A stretch of 64,000 nt of DNA from Paraburkholderia sp. (GTDB lineage: Bacteria > Pseudomonadota > Gammaproteobacteria > Burkholderiales > Burkholderiaceae): contig NZ_JAPWKB010000003.1 in the NCBI RefSeq assembly GCF_028283785.1, positions 47,211 through 111,210 of the forward strand. Direction: 5' to 3'. Of this stretch, positions 45,045 to 53,821 are shown piece after piece. Made by a program: the position numbers and the translations under genes. The notes below the pieces were generated by a model. It saw nothing but the letters and a program-made list of their open reading frames with translations, ran no database searches and was not told the DNA's origin. Within the stretch, counting starts at the first letter, position 1, and each line of letters starts with the position of its first letter.

Positions 45045-45869
45045 GTAAAGTTCAACGATCAGGTCTTCGCTCGAAGAATTGCCATGCATCGTCGCAAAAT
45101 GGACAGCATCTGTTTTCATGAGACGCCCGCGTCGCTGGCGTCCGCGCCCGTCGCCGTGCTTTCGACCGATCAACCGGCGCGCAGCAGCTTCCCGCCGCAT
45201 GTCCACGCGAGCGGGCAACTGATCTATGCGATTTCGGGCGTGATGCTGGTGCGTTCCGATGCGGGCAGTTGGGTCGTGCCCACCGGCCGCGCGGTGTGGG
45301 TGCCGGGCGGTGTGCGTCATGAGATCGAGATCGCCAGCGACGTGCAGATGCGCACGGTGTACGTCGCGCCGGGCGCGCGCGCGGACATGCCGACGGCATG
45401 CAAGGTGATACGCGTGAGTCCGCTATTGCGCGAGTTGATCGTGACCGCGGCATCGATCGAACCGGCGCATCGCGACGGCGCGCGCGAACGGCGGATCTTC
45501 GAACTGCTGCTCGACGAGATCGGCCTCGCGGCGCCGTTACTGCTGCACGTTCCCATGCCGCGCCACACGGCGCTTGCGCGTCTGTGCCGCGAACTCATCG
45601 CGCAGCCGTGCGGCGATGTCACGCTCGACACGTGGGCCGGGCGCGCCGACATGCATCCGCGCACGTTCGCACGGGCGTTCCGGCGCGAAACGGGGATGAC
45701 GCACGGCGCGTGGTGCCGTCATACGCGCTTGCTGCTGAGCTTGCAGCGACTGGCGGCGGGCGCGTCGATTCTCGATATCGCGATCGAGCATGGTTACGAC
45801 AGTCCGAGCGCGTTCAGCGCGATGTTCCGCAAAGCGCTCGGTGTCGCGCCCAGCGACTATTTCAGATAA
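45042..45869 (+). CDS. AraC-family regulator with N-terminal cupin (NimR-like)
   Basis: A 275-residue regulator. The N-terminal half is a cupin (FPPHVHASGQLIYAISGVML, WVPGGVRHEIEI) and the C-terminal half a double HTH (VTLDTWAGRADMHPRTFARA, ILDIAIEHGYDSPSAFSAMF). This layout is that of NimR/YeaM, which controls a divergent MFS efflux gene. Here it faces the OMF-EmrA-EmrB operon. The start at 45042 has GGGAG upstream; in-frame ATGs at 45084 and 45099 lack SD sequences. Confidence 0.88.
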   Translation: MVKFNDQVFARRIAMHRRKMDSICFHETPASLASAPVAVLSTDQPARSSFPPHVHASGQLIYAISGVMLVRSDAGSWVVPTGRAVWVPGGVRHEIEIASDVQMRTVYVAPGARADMPTACKVIRVSPLLRELIVTAASIEPAHRDGARERRIFELLLDEIGLAAPLLLHVPMPRHTALARLCRELIAQPCGDVTLDTWAGRADMHPRTFARAFRRETGMTHGAWCRHTRLLLSLQRLAAGASILDIAIEHGYDSPSAFSAMFRKALGVAPSDYFR

Positions 45870-45911
45870 AGGGCGCGCCGACGCGCCGCCATCACGCCCC
45901 AGTACGCCCCA

Positions 45912-46270
45912 TCACGCCGGCGATCGATCGTCCGGGTTGAGCCGGAATATCATCCGGGCGCCGGGATCGTTGATGGACTCGACCTCTTCATTCAGCTCGA
46001 CGTCGGTGAGTGCGTAGATTGCACGATGAATGTCGATCCGTCGTGCGCCTGTTCGCGGGTAATCTGCTTGATCTTGCTACCGGGAATGCGCGCGGCGCGA
46101 CCCGTCGGCGCGAGCAGCGCGCACGACAGATGCATGGCGTCGAGTTCACCGACCAGCGTGGTTTTCCCCGTTCAGGCACTGCCGCGCAAGATAAAGGCGT
46201 CGTGCGTGTCGTCCCGTATAAACGATACGATCGCGGCGAGTTCTGCATGGCGCGCATCCTTTTGCTAAAG
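45912..46270 (-). pseudogene. Decayed ATP-dependent helicase (RecD/ExoV-like AAA) fragment
   Basis: Conceptual translation on the minus strand gives ELAAIVSFIRDDTHDAFILR then GSA, a stop codon (46174-46172), and TGKTTLVGELDAMHLSCALL with APTGRAARIPGSKIKQIT. This is a Walker A and the APTGRAA motif of RecD-type helicases; the stop falls inside Walker A. Near 46030 the frame shifts and continues IHRAIYALTDVELNEEVESI and DPGARMIFRLNPDD before ending at 45912. Both a nonsense change and a frameshift are present and everything after the N-terminal part is missing. Confidence 0.8.
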
Positions 46271-46479
46271 ACGCGGGTCGGAATGCTCGTTCCGGCTTGA
46301 ATTTCGTTTCTGTATTTGTGTCACCGAAGCAGCGAAATCGCCATGAAATTCATGGCTGCGCCGAACAGCGAAATTGACCGTAACGTCAGAATGCGAACCC
46401 TACCCGACTGCCGTCGAACCGCGTTGACTTACAACGGGTTCGACGTGCCGGTTTGTGTCGCGCGCTACGGGTGGCGATA

Positions 46480-46499
46480 CCGGCCGCGAAAGCGGCCGG
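46480..46499 (-). terminator. GC hairpin after hpnH
   Basis: CCGGCCGC and GCGGCCGG form an 8-bp stem with a 4-base loop, 14 bases beyond the hpnH stop. The T run that should follow on the minus strand is weak. It is probably the end of the hpnH transcript. Confidence 0.55.
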
Positions 46500-46512
46500 T
46501 TGCCCGAACTAC

Positions 46513-48066
46513 TTAATCGCCGAGATATTCCGGCTCGATCTGGATGTTCTGCTCGCCGGCAGCCTTCTTTTCCCAGTATCGCTTGACCCAGTTTTCGAAG
46601 GTCTTGCCAGCCGCCGTATCCTTGCCGGTGAACGTGATGCCACCGATCTCCGCGTACGGGATCACGTCCTTGGTCTGCTTGCCGGTCGGAATGATCCGCA
46701 CGAAGCAATCCTTGAAGCTCGCACCGTACTGGCGGTCGTACAGATAGCCCGCCACCGTCGATCCATCCTTGCGGGTGATCGTGACGTCGCCGCGATAGTC
46801 GAAGGCTTTTTCCATCGCCTCGCGCACTTCCGCTTCGGTCGTCAGTTCCGGCGACCAGCCTTCGAGCTGCTCGTGCACCGCGCCCGCTGCCGTATTCGAC
46901 TGATCCGGCGCGACGACGGCCGCCGCCTGCACGGATTCAGCGGCTTTGCCCTTCGCTGCGTCCGCGCGCTGCGCGCTCGGCACGAACACCATCGGCACTT
47001 CGTGCGACGTCTTCTTCCAGCCGGCGAGAATCTCGGTCGCCTCGCGGTCTTCATAGCGATCGAACAGCATCGCCTTGACCGTCTGGAACAGACCCTTGAA
47101 CGAACCGAACGTGTAGTTCACGCCGCTTGCCTCGTAACCCGAGTGCACCATGCAGTTCGCGCACTTCGGATTGCCGCTTTCGGTGCCGTACTCGGACCAC
47201 TTCACGCTTTCCATCAGCTCGTCGAAGCTGTCGGCGTAGCCATCCTGAAGCAGATAGCACGGCTTTTGCCAACCGAAGATGCTGTACGTGGGCATACCCC
47301 AAGGCGTGCAGGTCAGGTCCTTCTTGCCCATCAGGAATTCCATGAACATCGGCGACGCGTTGAAGCGCCAGCTTTTCTTCCGGTTCGACAGGATCGAGCG
47401 AAACAGCTTTTTCGAACGCTCACGTCCGAGAAAGTGCTTCTGGTCCGGCGCCTTCTCGTACGTGTAGCCCGGCGACACCATCATGCTTTCGACGCCCGCT
47501 TCCATCATTTCGTCGAAGTGCAGACGCACGCTGTTCGGATCTGCACCGTCGAACAGCGTCGTGTTGGTGGTCACGCGGAAACCTGCCGCGACCGCCGCAC
47601 GCACGCCTTCCATCGCGATGTCGTAGCCGCCTTCACGGCACACAGCGAAATCGTGATGGTCGCGCTGACCGTCGACGTGAACCGAAAACGACAGATACTT
47701 GCTCGGCTTGAACAGATGCAGGTTCTTCGCGAGCAGCAGCGCGTTCGTACACATGTAGACGTACTTCTTGCGCGCGACCAGCCCGGCGACGATCTCAGGC
47801 ATCTGCGGATGCAGAAGCGGCTCGCCGCCCGGAATCGCGACCATCGGCGTGCCGCACTCCTCGACCGCCTTGAAGCACTCCTCAGGCGTGAGTTGCGACT
47901 TCAGAACGTGCGCCGGATATTGAATTTTCCCGCAGCCCGCGCACGCCAGATTGCAGCGCATCAGCGGCTCGAGCATGAGTACGAGCGGATAGCGGCTTCG
48001 CCGCATCAGCTTCTGTTTCAGGACGTAGGTCGCGACCGTCCAGGCCTGCGAAATTGGCACTCCCAT
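46513..48066 (-). CDS. hpnH: HpnH, adenosylhopane synthase (radical SAM)
   Basis: A 517-residue protein from ATG 48066 (MGVPISQAWT) with GAGGAG upstream. The radical-SAM motif is CNLACAGC (Cys38, Cys42, Cys45). GGEPLLHPQMPEIV, SVHVDGQRDHHD and SPGYTYEKAPDQKHFL are the family's conserved blocks. HpnH joins an adenosyl radical to diploptene (hopene), the first step in making C35 extended hopanoids. About 130 residues beyond the core (after the GWKKTSHE region) form an Ala-rich linker and an extra domain. No other hopanoid gene is adjacent. Confidence 0.93.
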   Translation of the reverse strand: MGVPISQAWTVATYVLKQKLMRRSRYPLVLMLEPLMRCNLACAGCGKIQYPAHVLKSQLTPEECFKAVEECGTPMVAIPGGEPLLHPQMPEIVAGLVARKKYVYMCTNALLLAKNLHLFKPSKYLSFSVHVDGQRDHHDFAVCREGGYDIAMEGVRAAVAAGFRVTTNTTLFDGADPNSVRLHFDEMMEAGVESMMVSPGYTYEKAPDQKHFLGRERSKKLFRSILSNRKKSWRFNASPMFMEFLMGKKDLTCTPWGMPTYSIFGWQKPCYLLQDGYADSFDELMESVKWSEYGTESGNPKCANCMVHSGYEASGVNYTFGSFKGLFQTVKAMLFDRYEDREATEILAGWKKTSHEVPMVFVPSAQRADAAKGKAAESVQAAAVVAPDQSNTAAGAVHEQLEGWSPELTTEAEVREAMEKAFDYRGDVTITRKDGSTVAGYLYDRQYGASFKDCFVRIIPTGKQTKDVIPYAEIGGITFTGKDTAAGKTFENWVKRYWEKKAAGEQNIQIEPEYLGD

Positions 48067-48444
48067 GCTACTAATACTCCTCGACAACCGGTTACTCGGC
48101 GGGATGATCCCGCAACTATATTCTATCAGGCGCTAAACGCGCGCTTCAGGCACCATCATTCGCCAAAAGCGTATTTCCTGCGCAGGCGTGATCTGTGGGG
48201 GGCCGAGCATGTGCCCGACTTTGCGCGCAATGATCGCACAATCTGCGATATCGGGTCGGGTGGGACGTACCGGAAGGCTGTGAAATGCCGATGTGACACC
48301 TGAACATATCGCCGCGAGGACGCGTCGGGACCGTGGGTTGCCACGCGGCCCGGCTGCCTCTCCCGGCGTGCCGGACCGGTCGGCGGCGCGGGCGGCGCGC
48401 AAAGCCGGAAAACGCGCAAACCGCGCAAACCGCCGCCAACGCGC
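48067..48444. other. Intergenic region upstream of hpnH
   Basis: About 380 bp between the hpnH start and the end of the ridA gene, both on the minus strand. The part next to hpnH is AT-richer and should hold its promoter. The distal part has short GC-rich repeats (GCGCAAACC repeated near 48413-48433). No gene was recognised. Confidence 0.4.
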
Positions 48445-48798
48445 TCAGGCGAGCGCAATCACCGCAATCTCCACCAGCAGTTCCGTCGAGGCCAGTTTCG
48501 CCTGGACCGTTGCGCGCGTCGGCGCGCAGCCCGGCGCAACCCACGCATCCCACACCGCGTTCATGCCCGCGAAGTCGCGTTCGATATCCGCCAGCCAGAC
48601 TTGCGCCGACACGAGCCGGGTTTTGTCGATACCGGCCTGCTCGAGGAAACCGTCGATCTTGTCGAGCACCTGTTGGGTTTGCAGCTTGACGTCCGGCGTG
48701 CGGTCGTTCGACGTCTGACCGCCGACAAAAACCAGCCCCGCCGCCTTGACGACCCGGCTCATCCGTTGATTCGTTTCGATTCTGACGATATCGGACAT
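48445..48798 (-). CDS. RidA-family (YjgF/YER057c/UK114) imine deaminase-like protein
   Basis: A 117-residue protein from ATG 48798. The family's VRIETNQRMSRVVKAAGLVF start, QTQQVLDKIDGFLEQAGIDK middle and ATVQAKLASTELLVEIAVIA end are present. RidA proteins hydrolyse reactive enamines and imines from amino-acid or amine oxidation. In many the substrate is held by an arginine in RATV or RxxV; here TRATVQA is present. It lies 88 bp downstream of four amine- or amino-acid-oxidase-type genes, so it likely deaminates their imine product. Confidence 0.88.
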   Translation of the reverse strand: MSDIVRIETNQRMSRVVKAAGLVFVGGQTSNDRTPDVKLQTQQVLDKIDGFLEQAGIDKTRLVSAQVWLADIERDFAGMNAVWDAWVAPGCAPTRATVQAKLASTELLVEIAVIALA

Positions 48799-48886
48799 AC
48801 GCTGTACCACTCCTTCGCCATCCGGCGATTCAAGTTTGCCGCGCCACGCGCGGACCAGAACGGGCACGCCCGGCGCGCCCGGTAAA

Positions 48887-50077
48887 TCAGTGAACGGCGT
48901 CGGCCTGCGGCGCGGCCGCGATCGCCTTCGCGTCGAAACGGTCGATCGCGAAAGCATCGAGCGATAACGAGGCTGCGCCGTCGAGCACCAGTTCCGACAC
49001 CAGTTTTCCGCATGCCGGCCCCATCTGGAAGCCGCTACCGCAGTAGCCGAACGAATACGTGAGGTTCGACGCGCGACGGCTCGGCGAGATCACCGGCAGC
49101 GAATCGTCGGTGAAGGCCTCGACGCCCGCCCACGCGCGATTGATGCCGAGATGGCGCAGATGCGGAAACAGATCGACCACCGTATGCGCGCTGCGCACCA
49201 GCCGCGCGAAATCGACTTCGCCGTGACGCGCCGGTAAATCGGCGATACCGATCAGCTTGCCGCCAATCACCACCGTGCCGTTGTCGAACTGCTTGAACGA
49301 CAGCGGACGGCCGGTCGCGCCGAGCGTCGAGCGGCAAAACGGCGCCACCCGATGCGTGACCATCAGCATCAGCCCTTCCGCATGCACCGGCACCGGTTCG
49401 CCGACCTGGCGCGCCAGGTCGCCCGCCCACGCGCCCGCAGTCACGACCAGTTTTTCCGCCGCGAAGGTTCCGGCTGGCGTCTGCGCAAGCCAGCGCGTGC
49501 CGACCTGTTCGATCGTCGACACCGGCGTGCCTTCGTGAAACACCGCGCCCAGCCGTTGCGCGGCGAGCCGGAACGCGGCCGTGGTGCGAAACGGCAACGC
49601 ATAGCCGTCGCGCGCGACCCAGATGCCGCCCGTCACATGTGGCGCAATCGCCGGTTCGAGTTCGCGAACGGTCGCCGCGTCGATCACCGTTTCATGTGTG
49701 AAGCCGTGCGCTTCCAGCATCGCGACGCGTGCGCGGCATTCATCGAGTTCCGCATCCGATTCGGCGATTTTCAGCTGGCCGGATGCGACGAAACCGCCGT
49801 CGTCGCCGATCGTCTCGGCGAGCGTATGCCAGATTTCGCGCGACATCAGCGACACCGGAATCTCCGGCAGCAGACGGCCCAGGGTCCGCACGCCGCCCGC
49901 GTTGACGCCCGACGAATGCCGCCCGACGTAATCGGCTTCGAGCACGATCACGCGCGCGCCGCGCCGGGCCAGATGAAACGCGCTGCTCGACCCGTGCAGC
50001 CCGCCGCCGATCACCAGCACATCGGCTTCGGCGACCGGCGCAGCGAACGAATGAAGAGCCTCTGGACGCTTACTCAC
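48887..50077 (-). CDS. DAO-family FAD oxidoreductase (opine/sarcosine-oxidase-beta-like)
   Basis: A 396-residue flavoprotein from GTG 50077, with GGAGAA eight bases upstream. The dinucleotide motif is VLVIGGGLHGSSSAFHLARR; the C-terminal FAD region is SFGYCGSGFQMGPACGKLVS. The fold is that of glycine, sarcosine and opine oxidases. It overlaps the preceding gene by eight bases. Next to an HcnB-like and a 2Fe-2S subunit, it fits the beta subunit of a membrane-associated imino-acid or opine dehydrogenase (HcnC/OoxB-like). Confidence 0.88.
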   Translation of the reverse strand: MSKRPEALHSFAAPVAEADVLVIGGGLHGSSSAFHLARRGARVIVLEADYVGRHSSGVNAGGVRTLGRLLPEIPVSLMSREIWHTLAETIGDDGGFVASGQLKIAESDAELDECRARVAMLEAHGFTHETVIDAATVRELEPAIAPHVTGGIWVARDGYALPFRTTAAFRLAAQRLGAVFHEGTPVSTIEQVGTRWLAQTPAGTFAAEKLVVTAGAWAGDLARQVGEPVPVHAEGLMLMVTHRVAPFCRSTLGATGRPLSFKQFDNGTVVIGGKLIGIADLPARHGEVDFARLVRSAHTVVDLFPHLRHLGINRAWAGVEAFTDDSLPVISPSRRASNLTYSFGYCGSGFQMGPACGKLVSELVLDGAASLSLDAFAIDRFDAKAIAAAPQADAVH

Positions 50078-51500
50078 CGGCGAGTTCTCCGAGCGTGAGC
50101 GGTTTGATCGGCGGACGGATCCGGTAGTAGCCGACCGTGTCGGGTTCGACCTTGCGTGCATCGGAAATCACTTCCGTCACCGTCAGGCCGCACATGCGCC
50201 CCTGGCACGGTCCCATTCCGCAGCGTCCGAACGACTTCGCCTGATTCGGTCCGAGACAGCCGAGCGCGACGAAGCCGCGAATCTCGCCTGCCGTCACTTC
50301 CTCGCAACGGCACACGATCACGTCGTCGGCGGGGATCCGGTTCGCGTCGCGCGGCCGGTACAGGCTGTCGAGGAACGGCCGGATCCGCATCACGTCCGCC
50401 AGCGTGCGCCGGTGCAGCGCGGCGTCGCGATCGCGTGTGGCGGGATCGATCGCGCCGAGTTGCGCGGCGACCGCGAGCGCGCTCAACGCGCCCTGTTGCG
50501 CCGCCGCCAGCGCGCCGCCGATCCCACTGCCGTCGCCCGCGACGAACACGCCCGGCACGTCGAGTTCGCCCCATGTGTCGGTGTGCGGCGTAAAGCACAG
50601 TTGCGCGTCGTCCCAGCGATGCCGCGCGCGCAACGCCAGCGTGAACTGCGTGTTCGGCACTACGCCCTGATGCAGCAGAATCACGTTCGCGTCGATCCGG
50701 TGCGGCGTGCCTTGCGTCGTGAAGGACAGCGCGGCGGCGCGTTCGGTGCCGTCGTCGTCGCGGGTCGATTCGATACGCAGATCGTCGGCCGCTTCGTAGA
50801 TCGCCACGCCCGCCGCGCGCAACGTGCGGATCAGTTGCAGGCCCTTGCTGAGAAACGGCCACGCGCGCAACGCCGACAACAGATGGCGCTTCGCGCGCCA
50901 GCGATCTTCGTGACGGGTCGTATCGACGAGCGCACGAATCGGCACGCCCGCGCGCACGTACTGCCAGCCGAGCAGATACAGCAGCGGTCCGCAACCGGCC
51001 AGCACCGGCGCTTCGGCGGGAACTTCGCCCGCGCTTTTCAGCAGGATCTGCGCGGCGCCGGCGGTCAGCACGCCCGGCAAGGTCCAGCCGGGAATCGGAA
51101 ACGGCCGTTCGAGCGCGCCGGTCGCGAGGATCACGCGTCGCGCCTGAAAACTCGCCACCTTGCCGTCTTTCAGATAATGCACTGCGTGTTCGCGCGTCAC
51201 CTGCCACACCGACGCATTCGACACATGCCGCGCGCCCGAGCGCACGAACGCGTCCGCGATCGCCGCGCCCGCTGCATAGTCGGGGCCGAGAATCTCCTTG
51301 CGACGCGCATCGGCGCGACCGATCGCCCGATAAATCTGTCCGCCGACCGCGTCCTGTTCGTCGAGCAACACCACCGACAAACCCGCCGTCGCCGCGCGCG
51401 TCGCCGCGCTCAGACCGGCCGGACCTGCGCCGACCACCACCACATCGACCGGATCCGCGCGCAGCGCGTCAACCGGTTCCGCACCGAGTTCAGCGGCCAT
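50070..51500 (-). CDS. FAD/NAD(P)-binding subunit with BFD-like 2Fe-2S domain (HcnB/OoxA-like)
   Basis: A 476-residue protein. The FAD motif is VVVVGAGPAGLSAATRAATA; a second nucleotide site is GCGPLLYLLGWQYVRAG; the second FAD contact is VFVAGDGSGIGGALAA. The C-terminal 90 residues hold a BFD-like cluster domain with CRCEEVTAGEIRGFV and CGMGPCQGRMC, four cysteines for 2Fe-2S. This layout matches the alpha subunits of opine oxidase, hydroxyproline and HCN synthase. It overlaps the 2Fe-2S gene by 11 bases. Confidence 0.9.
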   Translation of the reverse strand: MAAELGAEPVDALRADPVDVVVVGAGPAGLSAATRAATAGLSVVLLDEQDAVGGQIYRAIGRADARRKEILGPDYAAGAAIADAFVRSGARHVSNASVWQVTREHAVHYLKDGKVASFQARRVILATGALERPFPIPGWTLPGVLTAGAAQILLKSAGEVPAEAPVLAGCGPLLYLLGWQYVRAGVPIRALVDTTRHEDRWRAKRHLLSALRAWPFLSKGLQLIRTLRAAGVAIYEAADDLRIESTRDDDGTERAAALSFTTQGTPHRIDANVILLHQGVVPNTQFTLALRARHRWDDAQLCFTPHTDTWGELDVPGVFVAGDGSGIGGALAAAQQGALSALAVAAQLGAIDPATRDRDAALHRRTLADVMRIRPFLDSLYRPRDANRIPADDVIVCRCEEVTAGEIRGFVALGCLGPNQAKSFGRCGMGPCQGRMCGLTVTEVISDARKVEPDTVGYYRIRPPIKPLTLGELAGE

Positions 51501-51840
51501 GAGCGTTCTCCAGCGTAGCGTCGGTCTGATCGAAGGGCGGCAGATCGCGCGCGCCCTCTTGCGAGTGGATGCGCATGCCGTCGCGGACCGTCACCATGCA
51601 GCTTTGACGGCTCGGCACGCCGTCGATCTCGACGAGGCATTCGAAGCACGCGCCCATCATGCAGAACGGCGCGCGCGGCGCACCCGACACCGGCGTCGCG
51701 CGAAACCGCGACACCCCGGCCGCAAGCAGCGCCGCCGCCACCGAGCGGCCGCCCGGCACGCGCAACGGCTGGTCGTTGAACCAGATTTCGACAGGCGCAT
51801 CGGCGCCGGGCAAGGTCTTGAAAAGCGGTCTCGAAGTCAT
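51490..51840 (-). CDS. 2Fe-2S ferredoxin-like subunit (HcnA/OoxC-like)
   Basis: A 116-residue protein from ATG 51840. The cluster cysteines are in PFCMMGACFECLVEIDG and a final QSCM, the C-x4-C-x2-C...C pattern of Fer2_4 domains. Such subunits are the small partner in HcnABC- and opine-oxidase-type complexes. It starts seven bases after the first DAO gene. Confidence 0.88.
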   Translation of the reverse strand: MTSRPLFKTLPGADAPVEIWFNDQPLRVPGGRSVAAALLAAGVSRFRATPVSGAPRAPFCMMGACFECLVEIDGVPSRQSCMVTVRDGMRIHSQEGARDLPPFDQTDATLENAHGR

Positions 51841-51847
51841 GACGGTA

Positions 51848-53023
51848 TCAGTGAGCGGGAGTGAGATTGGCGTGAGCAGCAGCGGCGTCGGTGGCGGCGG
51901 CGGAATCGGCCGTCGCGAAGCGGCCACCGGCGAACACCGGCAGTTCGTCGGGCATCGCGCCGCCTGCGATCCACGGTGCGATGCGCATCGCGTGCGCGGC
52001 GGCCAGCGTCACGCCGCTATGGCACGTGACGACGTACGCGCCCGGATGCTGCGTGGACGCTTCGTAGATCGGAAAGCCGTCCGGGCTGTAGACGCGCAGT
52101 GCGGCCCACGTCCGCACGACGCGCACGTCTTTCAGGAACGGAAACGCGCGCACGCCGCGCCGGGCGATATCGGCCAGCACATGAGTCGTGGTGAAATCGT
52201 TGAAGCCGACTTCTTCCATCGAGTCACCGAACTGTACGGTGCCTTCGTCGGTTTGCCGGACGTTGATCGTCGGGTGATGCAGGAATGGCGCGACGCGCTC
52301 GCTGATCAGCACCTGGCCGCGATTCGGCGCGACCGGCGCGTGCAATCCGACCTGCGGCGCGAGCACGCGATTGCCCAGACCGGCCGCCAGCACCACCTTG
52401 GCCGCGTGCCACTGGCCGCGCTTGCCGTGCACGGTAAAGCCGCCGCGCTCCGGCACGATCCGCGTCGCCTCCTCGCCGCTGACGAGCTGCACGCCGTGCC
52501 GCTGCATGCCCGCATGCAGCGCGCGCAACAGCTTGAGCGGATTCACGTGACCGTCCATCGGCGTGTAGCTCGCGCCCAGCACCTCGGGCCCGATCGCGGG
52601 CAGCAACTCGCGCAGCTCGCGCGCATCGAGCATCTGGTACGGGTAATCGCCGTCGAACTCGCGTTGCAAGGTGCCCAGACGCGTCTCGCGGTCGGCCAGT
52701 TCCGCGTCGGAAAAACACAGGTGAAAACCGCCCGGCTGACGCAGCGCCACGTCGATCCCGGTTTCATCGAGCAACCCGGCGGCAAGTCCCGGCCAGCGGA
52801 CCGCCGAACTGCGCGACCAGCGCGCGTACGGCGTCAGTCCATAGCCTTTGCCCTGAATCCAGACGAGTCCGAAATTGCCGCGCGATGCGCGAAAACCGCC
52901 GTCGTCCTGATCGAGCACGGTGACCTTCGCGCCGTTGCGCGCAAGGCCGTAAGCCACCGCCGATCCGACCAGTCCACCGCCGAGCACGAGCACGTCGGGG
53001 CTGGCACATGCATTGAATGTCAT
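51848..53023 (-). CDS. DAO-family FAD oxidoreductase
   Basis: A 391-residue flavoprotein from ATG 53023 with GGAGAGG upstream. The motif is VLVLGGGLVGSAVAYGLARN, and the end is HPGAYVVTCHSGVTLAAAHA. It is a second, different member of the family in this operon, so the pathway may remove two groups in turn or form an alternative complex. It overlaps the preceding permease by four bases (ATGA). The C-terminus has a Ala/Asp-rich tail that may be disordered. Confidence 0.87.
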   Translation of the reverse strand: MTFNACASPDVLVLGGGLVGSAVAYGLARNGAKVTVLDQDDGGFRASRGNFGLVWIQGKGYGLTPYARWSRSSAVRWPGLAAGLLDETGIDVALRQPGGFHLCFSDAELADRETRLGTLQREFDGDYPYQMLDARELRELLPAIGPEVLGASYTPMDGHVNPLKLLRALHAGMQRHGVQLVSGEEATRIVPERGGFTVHGKRGQWHAAKVVLAAGLGNRVLAPQVGLHAPVAPNRGQVLISERVAPFLHHPTINVRQTDEGTVQFGDSMEEVGFNDFTTTHVLADIARRGVRAFPFLKDVRVVRTWAALRVYSPDGFPIYEASTQHPGAYVVTCHSGVTLAAAHAMRIAPWIAGGAMPDELPVFAGGRFATADSAAATDAAAAHANLTPAH

Positions 53024-53817
53024 CGAGCCTCTCCGATCAGAATACGGTCCAGTCCGACCATCCGGTCGAGCACCACCATCAGGATCACCGTCCCGACGAT
53101 CAGCACCGCCGACACCGACGCGACGAGCGGATCGATGGTCTGCGCGATCTGGTTGTACATCGCGACCGGCAACGTGGTCGTGCCGGGCGTCGCGACGAAA
53201 ATGGTCATCGTCAGTTCGTCGAAACTCTGGATGAACGACAGCACCCAGCCGCCCGCGACGCCGGTGCGGATCATCGGCAGGACGACGCGGCGGAACGCGG
53301 TGAAGCGGCTGGCGCCACACGACAACGCCGCGCGTTCCGCGTCGCGATCGAGCCCAACCGCCGACGACAGCGCGAGCCGCAACGCATACGGCAGCACCAC
53401 GATCACATGCGTGGCGACCAGCGCCCAGAACGAGCCGCTCAGTTGCAGCAGCGACAGAAAGCGCAGAAACGCGATGCCGAGCACGACCGCGGGAATCATC
53501 ATCGGCGACAGGAAAAAGCCCATCAGCGCGGCACGGCCCGGAAACCGGTGACGCGCGATCGCCAGCGCCGCCGGCACCGCCAGCACGACGCCGATCGTCG
53601 CCGCCGCGAACGCGAGCCGCACCGACAGCCAGAACGCGGACACGATGTCGCTGTTATCGAGAATCGCGCGAAACCAGCGCAGCGACGCGCCGTCGAACGG
53701 CATCGAGATAAAGCCCTTGTTGGTGAACGCGACCAGCATCACGACCACCAGCGGCGCGAGAATGAAGGTAAGGAACAGCGCGTTGAACAGCAGTCCCCAG
53801 AATCCGTTCTGTTTCAT
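53020..53817 (-). CDS. ABC transporter permease, PotC-like
   Basis: A 265-residue inner-membrane permease with about six helices and the EAA-type loop AALSCGASRFTAFRRVVLPM. It resembles the spermidine/putrescine and opine importers (PotC). It starts four bases after the other permease. Confidence 0.9.
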   Translation of the reverse strand: MKQNGFWGLLFNALFLTFILAPLVVVMLVAFTNKGFISMPFDGASLRWFRAILDNSDIVSAFWLSVRLAFAAATIGVVLAVPAALAIARHRFPGRAALMGFFLSPMMIPAVVLGIAFLRFLSLLQLSGSFWALVATHVIVVLPYALRLALSSAVGLDRDAERAALSCGASRFTAFRRVVLPMIRTGVAGGWVLSFIQSFDELTMTIFVATPGTTTLPVAMYNQIAQTIDPLVASVSAVLIVGTVILMVVLDRMVGLDRILIGEAR

Positions 53818-53821
53818 GGCG

